DNA of 29,414 bases from Bacteroidota bacterium (GTDB lineage: Bacteria > Bacteroidota > Bacteroidia > Bacteroidales > Bacteroidaceae): contig JAFABG010000028.1 of assembly GCA_023426145.1 (NCBI GenBank), positions 1 through 29,414 of the forward strand, given 5' to 3'. The notes under the pieces were generated by a model. The model saw only the letters and a program-made list of their open reading frames with translations. It made no database searches and was not told the origin of the DNA. The translations under genes and the position numbers were made by a program. Within the stretch, counting starts at the first letter, position 1; each line of letters opens with the position of its first letter. Of the stretch, positions 8,631-17,775 are shown piece by piece.

Positions 8631-8680
8631 GGAAGAAAAAAGAAGGGAGAATCTACATTATTTATAGATTCTCCCTTCTC
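8631..8680 (-). terminator. Intrinsic terminator of the efflux operon
   Basis: Arms 8641-8655 and 8665-8679 form a perfect 15-bp stem with a 9-base loop, followed on the minus strand by a run of T residues (TTTTTTCTTCC). It starts about 25 bases after the stop of the PII-like gene and separates the efflux operon from the SGNH/MBOAT cassette. Confidence 0.9.
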
Positions 8681-8704
8681 TGATTATCGAGTACAAAATG
8701 AATA

Positions 8705-8998
8705 CTAAATCATTCGTTCGATATTCCAGACAAAAGCTCGTAAACCTAACTGTTCGGTCTGCAAATCCATTTTATGTAGGGTGTCGAGCAACGGATCTAC
8801 TTTATTATCCTCCACTACTGCCAGAATAGACGAACACAAACTTGGCCAAGCATGACTCCCGAAATGGGGATCACCAGTTTTGGACCCACGCCCTTGAACC
8901 TTTTCCATATAGGTAAATCCGCGACATCCCAATCGATCTAGTAATGCAATGATCCGTTCATAATAAGCCTGATCGAATGTTATCAATACTGATTTCAT
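8705..8998 (-). CDS. Small PII-like protein linked to RND efflux
   Basis: This is a 97-residue cytoplasmic protein with the beta-alpha-beta start of a PII-like ferredoxin fold (MKSVLITFDQAYYERIIALL) and a later VVEDNKVDPLLDTLHKMD segment corresponding to the second half of the fold. The middle part (GRGSKTGDPHFGSHAWPSL) sits where PII proteins carry their T-loop, but it lacks the classical Tyr uridylylation context. Members of the PII superfamily encoded beside RND pumps have been described (PII-NG and DUF3240 types) and are thought to sense a ligand and modulate transport; placing this protein there rests on context and fold pattern. It is the last gene of the operon, 27 bases after the pump gene and before a strong terminator. 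It is not the nitrogen regulator GlnB. Confidence 0.7.
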   Translation of the reverse strand: MKSVLITFDQAYYERIIALLDRLGCRGFTYMEKVQGRGSKTGDPHFGSHAWPSLCSSILAVVEDNKVDPLLDTLHKMDLQTEQLGLRAFVWNIERMI

Positions 8999-9025
8999 AT
9001 TTCTTTTTATTTCTTAGTTATTTCC

Positions 9026-12000
9026 TCATTTTTTATTTTCAAAGTAAACATCTTCCTCGAGTTGGCGACGAAGTTTACGACGTTTATTCTTAATTCCTGT
9101 ACCAGCAAACACACAATAAAGGGTAGGAATCAGAATTAAAGTAAGAATCGTCGATACCGTCAGACCACCAATTACAGCTATTGCCATAGGACTCCACATC
9201 TCTGAGCCTTGACCACCACCAATTGCCATAGGAATCATACCTAAAACTGTTGTGGCAGTAGTCATCAATACTGGACGAAGACGACTCTTACCTGATGTTA
9301 TTACAGAATTTAGCACCGACAATCCACGTTCGCGACAAAGAGTGATATAATCTATAAGCACAATACCGTTCTTTACTACAATACCAATCAACATAATTGC
9401 CCCCAACAAACTCATTACACTTAGAGTACTACCTGTAAAAAATAAAGCCATCAATACCCCGCTAAATGCGAATGGAAGAGAAAACATAATAATAAAGGGA
9501 TAAGTCAACGATTCAAATTGAGCCGCCATGACTATAAATACAAGTATGACAATTAAAAGTCCAAGAGTTCCCAAATCGCGGAATGAATCTTGCTGATCTT
9601 CAAACGAACCAGATACTTGCACAGTTATATCCCCTGGAATTTGCATCTTATCAATAATCTTATTTCCTTCCGCAACGACATCTCCTAAAGGAACCCCTGA
9701 AATAACAGCAGAAACAGTAACAATTCGTTCACGATCCTTACGCTCAATGGTAGGAGGAGCAAAACGCTCTACCACCTTCCCAACATCTTTCACACGCACA
9801 GATTCACCTTTTGCATTATAAATAAGAATATCTTCTATGCTTTCCAAGCTTGTGCGATATTCAGGTGCATAACGAACTTTAATGTCATACTCATCTCCAT
9901 CTTCACGATATTTAGATGCTACAGCTCCATTAATACGGTTACGTAAATAATTACCTGCTGTGACTAAATTGAGCCCATGCATAGCCAACTTTTCACGATC
10001 AAAATCAACCTGATATTCAGGTTGGTAATCACTACGACTAATATTAACCTCGGACACTCCTTTCACATTCAACAACTCACGCTTCAAATGCCCAGCCACA
10101 CTATCGGTCATAGCCATATCATATCCATAAACTTCAAAATCAGCACTAGCCTGAGCAGACATTCCGGTATTAGTACCTCCCAAAATAACTTGAGCCTTAC
10201 TAAACTCAGGATAAGCCTTTAAATCTTGACGCATCTCATCGCACACAGCTTCCAAACTTATATCACGATCACCCGGATTAACCAAGCTGATGTTGAATGA
10301 AATAATATGCGAACCATTATCCTGCATTGAGGCCCATGTATTATCAGAATCAGCCTGTCCTACAGTATAGTTACAAACCTTGATAACACCTTTATATTTT
10401 GTGAGCCATTGTTTTGTGAGCTTATCTGAGAGTTCTTGAGCTATTTCTTTTCGTGTACCAATAGGCAACTCTAGCTGAACTGCAATACGCGCATTATCTT
10501 GTGCGGGAAAAAACTCTGTTCCAATCCCTTTGGCACACAACAAACTTACCACGAAAAAGACAACGCAGCCCACTATAACCATAGAACGATGACGAACAGC
10601 CCAATTCAACATCTTAGCATATCCTGTATCAAGTCCGTCTAAAACTGTCTCTACTGGTGCAAAAAATAGTCGGAAAGCTTTCGAAGGTTTACTCTGCAAA
10701 CGAAGTAAACGAGAACAAAGCATTGGAGTCAAAGATAATGCTGCGACTGTAGATATAAACATGATGGCACACATCATCCAACCTAACTGCTTGAAAAGTA
10801 CACCAGACATACCACTCACCATGGTCAAAGGGAAAAACACAGCGATCATGGTCAGCGTGGAAGCTATTACGGAGATAGCTACCTCATTCGTTCCGTGAAC
10901 GGCTGCTTGTTTAGGATCTGAGCCTCGTTCGATGTGAGTTGTTACATTCTCAAGCACCACAATGGCATCGTCAACCACCATACCAATAGCAATAGAAAGA
11001 GAAGAGAGTGAGATTATATTAATTGTATTCCCTGTGACCGCTAAATAAATGAACGAAGCAATCAAAGAAAGTGGAATAGTAATACAGATGATCAACGTAG
11101 CTCTCCAACGTCCAAGGAAAAGAAATACAACGATTACTACAAAAAGTAAAGCATACATAACGGTCTCAGCCAAACTATCAATGGTATTCAGGATATTCTC
11201 TGAGGTATCGACTATGACCCCTAATTTTACATCGCTAGGAAGATTCTTTTGTAAACGTGGAAGAGCTTCGGCCACTTTACGAGAAATATCTACAGAGTTG
11301 GCGCCAGACTGCTTCTGAACAACAATCATAGCCCCCTTCACTCCATTATTATAAGTTTCTTGAGCACGTTCTTCAACTGTATCTACCACTCGGGCTACGT
11401 CACGCAGAAAAACATTAGCCCCATTGTGTGTGCCAACAACAATATCTGCCAACTGATGAGAATCATCAAACTCACCTTCCACACGAAGTGAATAAGTTTC
11501 ACTACCAATATCAAAGTTACCACCAGGAACATTCTTATTCTCTGCACCAATAATGGAGCTAATGGTTTCAATGCTCAAATTGTAAGCTTCCAGTTTGTTT
11601 GGGTCACAATATACCTGAATCTCTCGCTGGGGAGCGCCACTAATTGACACTGTACCCACACCAGGAATACGAGCTAATGGATTAACGACCCTATCATCTA
11701 GTATTTTATAAAGAGCAGACTGACTCTCATTAGCCTGCACCGATAACAATACGATAGGAATCATATCGGTACTAAACTTAAAAATAATTGGGCTCTCTAC
11801 ATCATCGGGCAATTGTGAACTCACCATGTCGAGTTTATCTCGAACATCATTAGTCAACACATCAATGTCATTACCATACTCAAACTCCAACGTAATTAAA
11901 GACATATTCTCTGAAGAGCGAGAAGTGATATGTTTCAAATTGCTCACTGCATTCAAAGTGTTCTCAAGTGGTCGGGTAACATTATTCTCTATATCCGAAG

Positions 12001-12166
12001 CACTTGCACCAGGATAAGCTGTCATTACCATAATTGTGTTTGTATCTATATCCGGATACAAATCAATGGGTAATCTAGACAACGAGAAAAGACCAAAAAT
12101 CACCACTGCAAGAAAGCAGAGGGAGGTCATAATCGGCTTCTTAACCGCACCTTCGTATAAACTCAT
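9026..12166 (-). CDS. RND-family efflux pump, inner-membrane transporter
   Basis: A 1046-residue proton-driven transporter of the AcrB/HAE1 type, the usual length for the family. TM1 is at about residues 13-30, followed by a large periplasmic loop. TM4 carries the proton-relay pair Asp399-Asp400 (GMVVDDAIVVLENV), and TM10 has Lys932 (GIVVKNGIVLIDY), the set seen in multidrug pumps. The second half repeats the architecture with another large periplasmic loop (about 555-865). It would work as a trimer with the adaptor and TolC-like protein encoded just upstream, exporting drugs, bile salts or other amphiphiles. The heavy-metal CusA branch is less likely because the TM4 pattern is AcrB-like. The substrate is not readable. 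It lies 30 bases after the adaptor gene. Confidence 0.95.
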   Translation of the reverse strand: MSLYEGAVKKPIMTSLCFLAVVIFGLFSLSRLPIDLYPDIDTNTIMVMTAYPGASASDIENNVTRPLENTLNAVSNLKHITSRSSENMSLITLEFEYGNDIDVLTNDVRDKLDMVSSQLPDDVESPIIFKFSTDMIPIVLLSVQANESQSALYKILDDRVVNPLARIPGVGTVSISGAPQREIQVYCDPNKLEAYNLSIETISSIIGAENKNVPGGNFDIGSETYSLRVEGEFDDSHQLADIVVGTHNGANVFLRDVARVVDTVEERAQETYNNGVKGAMIVVQKQSGANSVDISRKVAEALPRLQKNLPSDVKLGVIVDTSENILNTIDSLAETVMYALLFVVIVVFLFLGRWRATLIICITIPLSLIASFIYLAVTGNTINIISLSSLSIAIGMVVDDAIVVLENVTTHIERGSDPKQAAVHGTNEVAISVIASTLTMIAVFFPLTMVSGMSGVLFKQLGWMMCAIMFISTVAALSLTPMLCSRLLRLQSKPSKAFRLFFAPVETVLDGLDTGYAKMLNWAVRHRSMVIVGCVVFFVVSLLCAKGIGTEFFPAQDNARIAVQLELPIGTRKEIAQELSDKLTKQWLTKYKGVIKVCNYTVGQADSDNTWASMQDNGSHIISFNISLVNPGDRDISLEAVCDEMRQDLKAYPEFSKAQVILGGTNTGMSAQASADFEVYGYDMAMTDSVAGHLKRELLNVKGVSEVNISRSDYQPEYQVDFDREKLAMHGLNLVTAGNYLRNRINGAVASKYREDGDEYDIKVRYAPEYRTSLESIEDILIYNAKGESVRVKDVGKVVERFAPPTIERKDRERIVTVSAVISGVPLGDVVAEGNKIIDKMQIPGDITVQVSGSFEDQQDSFRDLGTLGLLIVILVFIVMAAQFESLTYPFIIMFSLPFAFSGVLMALFFTGSTLSVMSLLGAIMLIGIVVKNGIVLIDYITLCRERGLSVLNSVITSGKSRLRPVLMTTATTVLGMIPMAIGGGQGSEMWSPMAIAVIGGLTVSTILTLILIPTLYCVFAGTGIKNKRRKLRRQLEEDVYFENKK

Positions 12167-12196
12167 TTCTTTATTTTGATTAGTTTAATAGTGATT

Positions 12197-13213
12197 TTAT
12201 TTCTCAAGTTCTACTTCCATTCCATTAATTAAGCGCGCTTGTCCAGCCACTACAACTTCCGAATTATCGGGAACGCCTGACCTTAATTCATATTCAGCCC
12301 CAATACGTCTTCCTAATTCGACTTTATTGTATGACACTTTTCCGTCTTTATAGACGTAGACATAGCGATCACCAGAACCAGCTTGTTTCACCACCGATAA
12401 ATCAGGTACAACTACATGGTCAACAGTACCAAAATTAAGAGTAGCACGAGCAAACATCCCTGGCCTAACACGCTGGTCTCTATTATCAAGCTTAATTTCA
12501 ATCGGGAAAGTACGCGTAGCAGGGTCAATGGTAGGGTAAATTAAACTAATAGTTCCCTTAAATAATTCATCACCATACACATCTAGTTTCACATCAACCG
12601 GTGCTTTTTGTTTCACTTTAGTGAAGTAGCTTTCAGAAACATTGATTAGAAGTTTAACAGGAGTAATCTGCTCCACAACTAGCACCGGAGTACCGCCACT
12701 ATACATATCGCCATTATCATAATTACGAGCTGTCACTACCCCATTGATCGGACTACGTAAAGCTGTATTCTCCAATAAATTTTTATAAGCTGTCTTTGTG
12801 ACATTAAGTTGCATTTTAGAAGCATCCCATTCGGATTTAGAAGCTCCACCAACTTTATAAAGTTCATCCATACGTTTAAACTCAATTTCTTGATTATCTA
12901 GCTGTAGTTTAGTCTGTTTTAGTGTTGCAGCGTCCATTTGCACCAATTTATGGCCTTTAGAGACACAATCACCGACTTCTACAAGTATCTGGTCAATACG
13001 AACAGATGAAGACGGAGCAATATTGTTTTTTACTTCAGCTTCAACTGTAGCAGTATACTCCTGTATTTGATCTACGGGACGAGCCAACACCTTAGTCACT
13101 TTCACTCGTGGTTTTTCATCTTCCTGTTTTACAACTGCTTTATCTTTGCCACCAGTACACGAACTAATAACTATGGTCAATAACAAAGCTGTTAATTGGA
13201 TACTTTTTTTCAT
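12197..13213 (-). CDS. RND efflux periplasmic adaptor (membrane fusion lipoprotein)
   Basis: A 338-residue membrane fusion protein that would bridge the RND pump and the outer-membrane channel. The N-terminus is a lipoprotein signal (LLTIVISSC, acylated Cys19). The family order then follows: a lipoyl half-motif (about 60-85, IAPSSSVRIDQILVEVGDCV), a short alpha hairpin (about 90-140), the second lipoyl half (NTALRSPINGVVTARNYDNGDMYSGG), a beta-barrel (about 175-255) and the membrane-proximal domain. The hairpin is shorter than in AcrA. The gene sits between the TolC-like gene (33 bases upstream) and the pump gene (30 bases downstream) in one operon. Confidence 0.93.
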   Translation of the reverse strand: MKKSIQLTALLLTIVISSCTGGKDKAVVKQEDEKPRVKVTKVLARPVDQIQEYTATVEAEVKNNIAPSSSVRIDQILVEVGDCVSKGHKLVQMDAATLKQTKLQLDNQEIEFKRMDELYKVGGASKSEWDASKMQLNVTKTAYKNLLENTALRSPINGVVTARNYDNGDMYSGGTPVLVVEQITPVKLLINVSESYFTKVKQKAPVDVKLDVYGDELFKGTISLIYPTIDPATRTFPIEIKLDNRDQRVRPGMFARATLNFGTVDHVVVPDLSVVKQAGSGDRYVYVYKDGKVSYNKVELGRRIGAEYELRSGVPDNSEVVVAGQARLINGMEVELEK

Positions 13214-13246
13214 ATTACTATGTGCTATTTTTTAATAATCTGTTTT

Positions 13247-14593
13247 TTATTCCTGTCCCAATACCTGGTCAAGATCAGCCTTAGCTGTCAGGTATTCATA
13301 AATAGATTGATTGTATGTTAATTGTGCCTGGGTCAATGAAACCTGAGAACTATTAAGCTCAAGCACTGTACCCTTACCTACTTCGTAACGCTTTCCGGCT
13401 ATCTGCACTGCCTTTTCTGCCTGCAAAATATTCTCTTTGTTACTTACTACTTGTTCTGAACTGGCAGCCATATTATTACGATAGGTAACGACCTGCATAT
13501 TTAGTTTTCTCTCAGTATCTATACGATTCCAGTCAAGCTGCCTGATCTGTATACGGGCCGATTTCATTTTCGTAAAATTACTAGCCTTGTATAAAGGGAT
13601 GCTAAGATTAAACATTAAAGAAGAACTATTACTCCATGTATAATTAAAGAAGTTTATATTCGGATTATATAGAGATTGATACTGGTACGAGAAGCTCATC
13701 GACAAAGTAGGCATAAAGTTTGTTTTTAAAGACTTTACATTCTTTTCGAGCAACTTCATATTTAATTCCAGTTGTTTCAGCGTGGTGTTATTCTCTAGAT
13801 TTATGCCCTTTTCTTCCAACTGATTGGCAAACAATTCTGATTCATAGCGCGTCAAATTATCGTCGATTACTAAATCAACATCAGCAGTAATTCCCATGAG
13901 CACTTTCAATTGCAGCTTAGCAAGGGTCACAGCATTAGCAGCAGAAATAACATTAGGCTTTATGCTCCGCATCTGCACTTCGGCACTAATCTTATCAAAC
14001 TCACTGACCGCTCCTTGCTGAAATTTAGCGTTGACAACCTTGAAATTATCCTCAGCCAACTTATAACTCCCTTGAAGAACTTCATAGCTATCTTGTGCAA
14101 GCATCATCTGATAATAGGCTTTTCTAACCTGATTTATCAAATCTAATTTTGAAGCACGTGATTTCTCTACTGCTAATTCAATATCCGTTTTTGTTATGGA
14201 CATGGCTTGATAAACAGCTGGTGCAAACAAAGGTAAGTTAATGCTAAGTCCAGCATTTGTAGTATTCGTTCCATCTTGCCCCATCTTGAATGACATGTCG
14301 TTCAACTTCATTTCAGCAGCCTTGATAGTATGATCTACCGATCCACTTAAGCTAGCCTCAGGTAAAAGATTCTGCCATGCTTCCTTCCCTGCAACTTTCT
14401 TCAAGGCGATTTCTTCAGCAGCGACCTTCATCGTTGGATTTTCATCCAAAGCTATTTCCAAAGCTTTGTCCAGCGTCAATGTCAGCTTATTCACCATAAG
14501 TTGCTCTGTTTGAGCTTTCATAAATCCTAGATAGCAGAGTGCTATAGCCGTCAAAAACATTTTTTTACCTAATTTTTCTTTCATTTTACTCAT
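13247..14593 (-). CDS. TolC-like outer-membrane efflux protein
   Basis: A 448-residue outer-membrane channel of the TolC/OEP family, close to the usual length. A signal peptide covers about residues 1-28 (FLTAIALCYLGFMKA). Two internally repeated OEP halves follow, each with long alpha-helical coiled segments (LTLDKALEIALDENPTMKVA near the start; KRYEVGKGTVLELNSSQVSL near the end). The latter is the typical closing motif of the family. It is predicted to trimerise and dock on the adaptor encoded next. Met1 and Met4 are both possible starts. The gene lies 50 bases after tetR and belongs to the same transcript. Confidence 0.92.
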   Translation of the reverse strand: MSKMKEKLGKKMFLTAIALCYLGFMKAQTEQLMVNKLTLTLDKALEIALDENPTMKVAAEEIALKKVAGKEAWQNLLPEASLSGSVDHTIKAAEMKLNDMSFKMGQDGTNTTNAGLSINLPLFAPAVYQAMSITKTDIELAVEKSRASKLDLINQVRKAYYQMMLAQDSYEVLQGSYKLAEDNFKVVNAKFQQGAVSEFDKISAEVQMRSIKPNVISAANAVTLAKLQLKVLMGITADVDLVIDDNLTRYESELFANQLEEKGINLENNTTLKQLELNMKLLEKNVKSLKTNFMPTLSMSFSYQYQSLYNPNINFFNYTWSNSSSLMFNLSIPLYKASNFTKMKSARIQIRQLDWNRIDTERKLNMQVVTYRNNMAASSEQVVSNKENILQAEKAVQIAGKRYEVGKGTVLELNSSQVSLTQAQLTYNQSIYEYLTAKADLDQVLGQE

Positions 14594-14643
14594 AAACTAG
14601 TTTCTAATTTGATCTATACAACTTTGCCGCCTCAATTATGCAC

Positions 14644-15294
14644 TTATTTTTTGTCGAGCCGTCCCATACGATACTCCGAAATAAAATCTTCCAAAACTCT
14701 TGCCCCTTTTTCTGTCGAAATACCACGAATGTACGTAAACATGATGGATTCGTATACTTCTATAAAAGAGTATTCGCTACAAATATCTGTATTTAAGAGT
14801 AGGTCGAATTGTTCACGCACTAACAGATTGACAATCGCAAAGTTTACATCTGCACGAAAAATGCCTTGTTCAACCCCTAACTTAAAAAAAGACATGGTCT
14901 TTTCCGAATCACTGTCACTACGATCCTTCATCATAGCATATACTTTCGGATATTTCTTTATATCTTCAAAGAAGCGCTTATTTGTTTGATGAAAGACTTC
15001 TATGCTTTTTTGAAAAACTGCTAATATAACCTCAAGTACATGATTCGACTGTTCATATATTTCCTGAAAAAAACATTCTCTTTCAATATGCTTTTGCATC
15101 ACACACTCCTTTAATAAAGACTCTTTATCTGCAAATACTTCATATAGCGTCCGCTTTGAGATCCCTAATGCTGCCGCAATATCATCCATCGTAATACATT
15201 TAATTCCTTTAGAAGTAAAAGCTTCTGTCGCAGTTGTCACAATCCGTTCTCTTAATTCTGCTTTTTGCGCGGCGTCTCTTCCATGCTCCATCAT
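14644..15294 (-). CDS. TetR/AcrR-family transcriptional regulator
   Basis: A DNA-binding repressor of about 216 residues. The N-terminal helix-turn-helix is clear (RERIVTTATEAFTSKGI, then TMDDIAAALGISKRTLYEVF), followed by an all-helical ligand-binding and dimerisation domain without recognisable family features. The frame opens upstream to 15345, but the Met at 15294 (or 15291) is preferred because the extra basic N-terminus is not typical and the promoter at 15362-15391 would leave the 15345 codon only about 10 bases of leader. It is first in the operon, ahead of tolC, adaptor, pump and PII-like genes, so it most likely represses its own efflux operon. A 16-bp palindrome lies between its promoter boxes. 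Confidence 0.9.
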   Translation of the reverse strand: MMEHGRDAAQKAELRERIVTTATEAFTSKGIKCITMDDIAAALGISKRTLYEVFADKESLLKECVMQKHIERECFFQEIYEQSNHVLEVILAVFQKSIEVFHQTNKRFFEDIKKYPKVYAMMKDRSDSDSEKTMSFFKLGVEQGIFRADVNFAIVNLLVREQFDLLLNTDICSEYSFIEVYESIMFTYIRGISTEKGARVLEDFISEYRMGRLDKK

Positions 15295-15361
15295 CGTTCT
15301 TTTATATATTTTATTATAACCAGTTTTCCTATGGTTATTCCTCATTAGAGGAAAAACAGAA

Positions 15362-15391
15362 CAAAGATAGTTAGAAAACTATATTTTCAAA
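15362..15391 (-). promoter_or_regulatory. Efflux operon promoter with operator-like palindrome
   Basis: On the minus strand TTTG (15388-15391) and TATCTTTG (15362-15369) are separated by 18 bp, a good match to the Bacteroides -33/-7 promoter. Inside the spacer and touching the -7 box is ATAGTTAGAAAACTAT (15367-15382), an inverted repeat with 6-bp arms and a 4-bp centre. This position would let the TetR protein block polymerase; that it binds there is inferred. Confidence 0.7.
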
Positions 15392-15513
15392 TTAAGTTTC
15401 CATTAAATTATGGGCTATTTTGATAAATATTATCATTCAAGTATTAAAAAATAAAACAAGTGTTAATAGGAAATACGGAGCAAAAATATGAAATAGTATC
15501 CTATGGAGTAAAG

Positions 15514-15588
15514 TTTTATCGGCATAAGAAGGGCTACCATCGATAAATGCCGGATAAATGCCGATAAAAATCGACACATTATCCGGCA
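15514..15588. repeat. Interlocked direct and inverted repeats after hutH
   Basis: Three elements overlap. An 11-bp unit GATAAATGCCG occurs twice in perfect tandem (15542-15563), with a third partial copy. TTTTATCGGCAT (15514-15525) pairs with ATGCCGATAAAA (15558-15569) as a perfect 12-bp inverted repeat. TGCCGGATAA (15548-15557) pairs with TTATCCGGCA (15579-15588) as a perfect 10-bp inverted repeat. One arm of each inverted repeat lies in the loop of the other, so the two could alternate or form a pseudoknot. The element starts 40 bases after the hutH stop and may end the hut transcript, but no U-tract follows. Confidence 0.75.
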
Positions 15589-15628
15589 AAAACAGTCATC
15601 ATTATTAACGAAAACCAAAAAAGGAAGT

Positions 15629-17128
15629 CTAGTACTCTAACTGCGTCCTTCTTAAGAAAGCGACTGTTTTATGTATCTCTTTATACATCACAACATCGTC
15701 ATTCACAAAAGCGACTTCTTTACGATAGTTCTTCAAAAAATGTTCCAATGTGGGTGACGTTTTCAACGGACGCCGAAAATGAATGCCCTGCGCTGCGTTC
15801 ATCAGTTCGATGGCAAGGATATGCTCCAAGTTATCCATCACTTTATAAAGTTTGATAGCAGCATTAGCGCCCATACTGACGTGGTCTTCCTGCCCATTGG
15901 ATGAAACAATGGAATCACTAGATGCAGCATAGCAATACATTTTATTCTGACTGACCATAGATGCAGCTGCATATTGGGGAATCATAAAGCCTGAGTTTAG
16001 CCCGGGGTTGGCAACCAAGAATTCAGGAAGCCCTCGAAGTCCCATAATTAACTGTGAAACACGACGTTCTGATATATTACCCAATTCAGCAAGAGCAATA
16101 GCAAGAAAATCAAAAGAAATAGCCAATGGCTGACCGTGAAAATTCCCTCCTGAAATGATTCTGTCTTCATCAGGGAAGATTGTGGGATTATCTGTTACAG
16201 AATTAATCTCTGTCAGAAGTACAGTAGCAACATAGTGAATGGCATCTTTCGTTGCACCATGCACTTGCGGAATACAACGGAATGAGTAAGGATCCTGCAC
16301 ATGCGATTTAGGATGTGAGATTAGTTCGCTACCTTCCAACAGCTTACGGAAAACCTCTCCTGTTTCAATCTGTCCCTGATGAGGACGTATCTGCTGAATA
16401 CAGTCCATAAACGGGTCGATGCGCCCATCAAAAGCTTCAAGGGAAAGGGCGGATATTAAGTCAGCCTTTTTCGAAAGGCGAAAGGCTTTAAGAATAGCAA
16501 ATACACCGTTAGCACTCATGAATTGAGTACCATTGAGCAATGCAAGGCCTTCCTTACTCATAAGATGGACAGGCTCCCAACCAAACTCATCGAGGACACT
16601 GATTGCTTCACACTTCTTTCCTTTATAATTAACGTCACCCACACCAATCAACGGTAAAAACAGATTTGCTAATGGCGCAAGATCACCTGAGGCTCCTAAA
16701 GACCCTCGATCGTAAACAATAGGCAGTACATCATTATTGAAAAAATCGAGAATACGCTGCACAGTAATAATTTGAACGCCACTATGCCCCAATGAAAGTG
16801 CGTGAGCTTTGAGCAACATCATTAGCTTGATTATGACAGGACGAATTTCTTCTCCTACACTACAAGCATGGCTCTTTATTAGATTTTCTTGTAAAGTTCC
16901 TAATTCGTCGAGAGATATATTTTTAGTACATAACGAGCCAAAACCAGTAGTGATGCCATACAATGGTTCTTCGGATGAAGCAATCTTATGATCAAGATAA
17001 TCCCGACATTTCTGAATGCGGAACTTAGCTTCGGGTGCCAGTTCTAGCTTCAGATTTTCATTAATTATCCGTTCGATAATTTCAAAAGTCAATTCTCCTA
17101 AACCTATTTGATACACATTCTTGCTCAT
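15629..17128 (-). CDS. hutH: Histidine ammonia-lyase
   Basis: It catalyses the first step of histidine degradation, removing ammonia from L-histidine to give urocanate in the cytoplasm. At 499 residues it has the usual family length. The Ala146-Ser147-Gly148 triplet in DRGSLGASGDLAPLANL is the self-cyclising MIO prosthetic group precursor, and YGITTGFGSL near residue 57 is the conserved active-site loop. It is the last gene of the hut operon and overlaps the preceding cyclodeaminase gene by 4 bases (ATGA type), so the two are probably translationally coupled. The position-defining family alternatives (phenylalanine or tyrosine lyases) are unlikely given the surrounding hut genes. Confidence 0.97.
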   Translation of the reverse strand: MSKNVYQIGLGELTFEIIERIINENLKLELAPEAKFRIQKCRDYLDHKIASSEEPLYGITTGFGSLCTKNISLDELGTLQENLIKSHACSVGEEIRPVIIKLMMLLKAHALSLGHSGVQIITVQRILDFFNNDVLPIVYDRGSLGASGDLAPLANLFLPLIGVGDVNYKGKKCEAISVLDEFGWEPVHLMSKEGLALLNGTQFMSANGVFAILKAFRLSKKADLISALSLEAFDGRIDPFMDCIQQIRPHQGQIETGEVFRKLLEGSELISHPKSHVQDPYSFRCIPQVHGATKDAIHYVATVLLTEINSVTDNPTIFPDEDRIISGGNFHGQPLAISFDFLAIALAELGNISERRVSQLIMGLRGLPEFLVANPGLNSGFMIPQYAAASMVSQNKMYCYAASSDSIVSSNGQEDHVSMGANAAIKLYKVMDNLEHILAIELMNAAQGIHFRRPLKTSPTLEHFLKNYRKEVAFVNDDVVMYKEIHKTVAFLRRTQLEY

Positions 17129-17754
17129 ACGCGTAAGTCTTGGTTTACAGCATCCAGCAACTCTTTCTCTTTAAGAAAGGCCGTTTTTTGAATATGATCG
17201 GCTTCAGATTGTAGTTGCAATACTAATTCTTTATCAATAAGAGAACTTAGATTTATACGAACATTCATTAATGCACCGCATACAGCTGTACGCGCCGACA
17301 TCATAGCTACACAAGCATCTGTAATCGCATTCTGATTTCCCAATCGAGCAATATCTGCTATGACAAATATCATTTCGAGGCTTTTTCGAGCAACTTCCAT
17401 CGGAACAAGAGTAGCTCGTCTAGTAGCTTGCTGAATGGCAGTATTGCGAATTTCTTTCTCTCCATCAGTCGCTTGAGGAAGCCTGAAGCAGGCAAAAACT
17501 TGATCATAAGCTTCGGAGTCTTTATCAATCAAAATAATAAATTCCTCCTGAAATTTAGTAGTAAGTGTGAGTGCGTGCTGCATTATTTCTTCGCTGACTT
17601 CATATCTCTTCTTACCAATAGTGAGTCTCGCCACCATGGTGCCCAAAGCGGAAGCCAAAGCTCCAGCCAAAGCAGCAACACTACCACCTCCAGGCACAGG
17701 ATCATTACTAGATACTCTATCTAAAAAATCAGTTACGGTTAAATCTGCTAACAT
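17125..17754 (-). CDS. fchA: Formimidoyltetrahydrofolate cyclodeaminase
   Basis: A 209-residue helical protein corresponding to the C-terminal cyclodeaminase half of the animal FTCD enzyme, here a separate gene. It would convert 5-formimino-THF to 5,10-methenyl-THF and ammonia. The family start, TVTDFLDRVSSNDPVPGGGS with the Pro-Gly-Gly-Gly-Ser folate-binding loop at 21-25, is present, followed by GALASALGTMVARLTIGKKRY. It complements the formimidoyltransferase encoded two genes upstream, so the bifunctional enzyme is split into two polypeptides separated by hutI. It starts 21 bases after the hutI stop and overlaps hutH by 4 bases. Confidence 0.93.
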   Translation of the reverse strand: MLADLTVTDFLDRVSSNDPVPGGGSVAALAGALASALGTMVARLTIGKKRYEVSEEIMQHALTLTTKFQEEFIILIDKDSEAYDQVFACFRLPQATDGEKEIRNTAIQQATRRATLVPMEVARKSLEMIFVIADIARLGNQNAITDACVAMMSARTAVCGALMNVRINLSSLIDKELVLQLQSEADHIQKTAFLKEKELLDAVNQDLRV

Positions 17755-17775
17755 AGTATTTAATGCTTTTGGTTA

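Noticed and set aside
14609..14989. Open frame of 126 codons on the plus strand over tetR
   Set aside because: Antisense to the TetR gene, which has a clear helix-turn-helix; the plus-strand product has no recognisable features.
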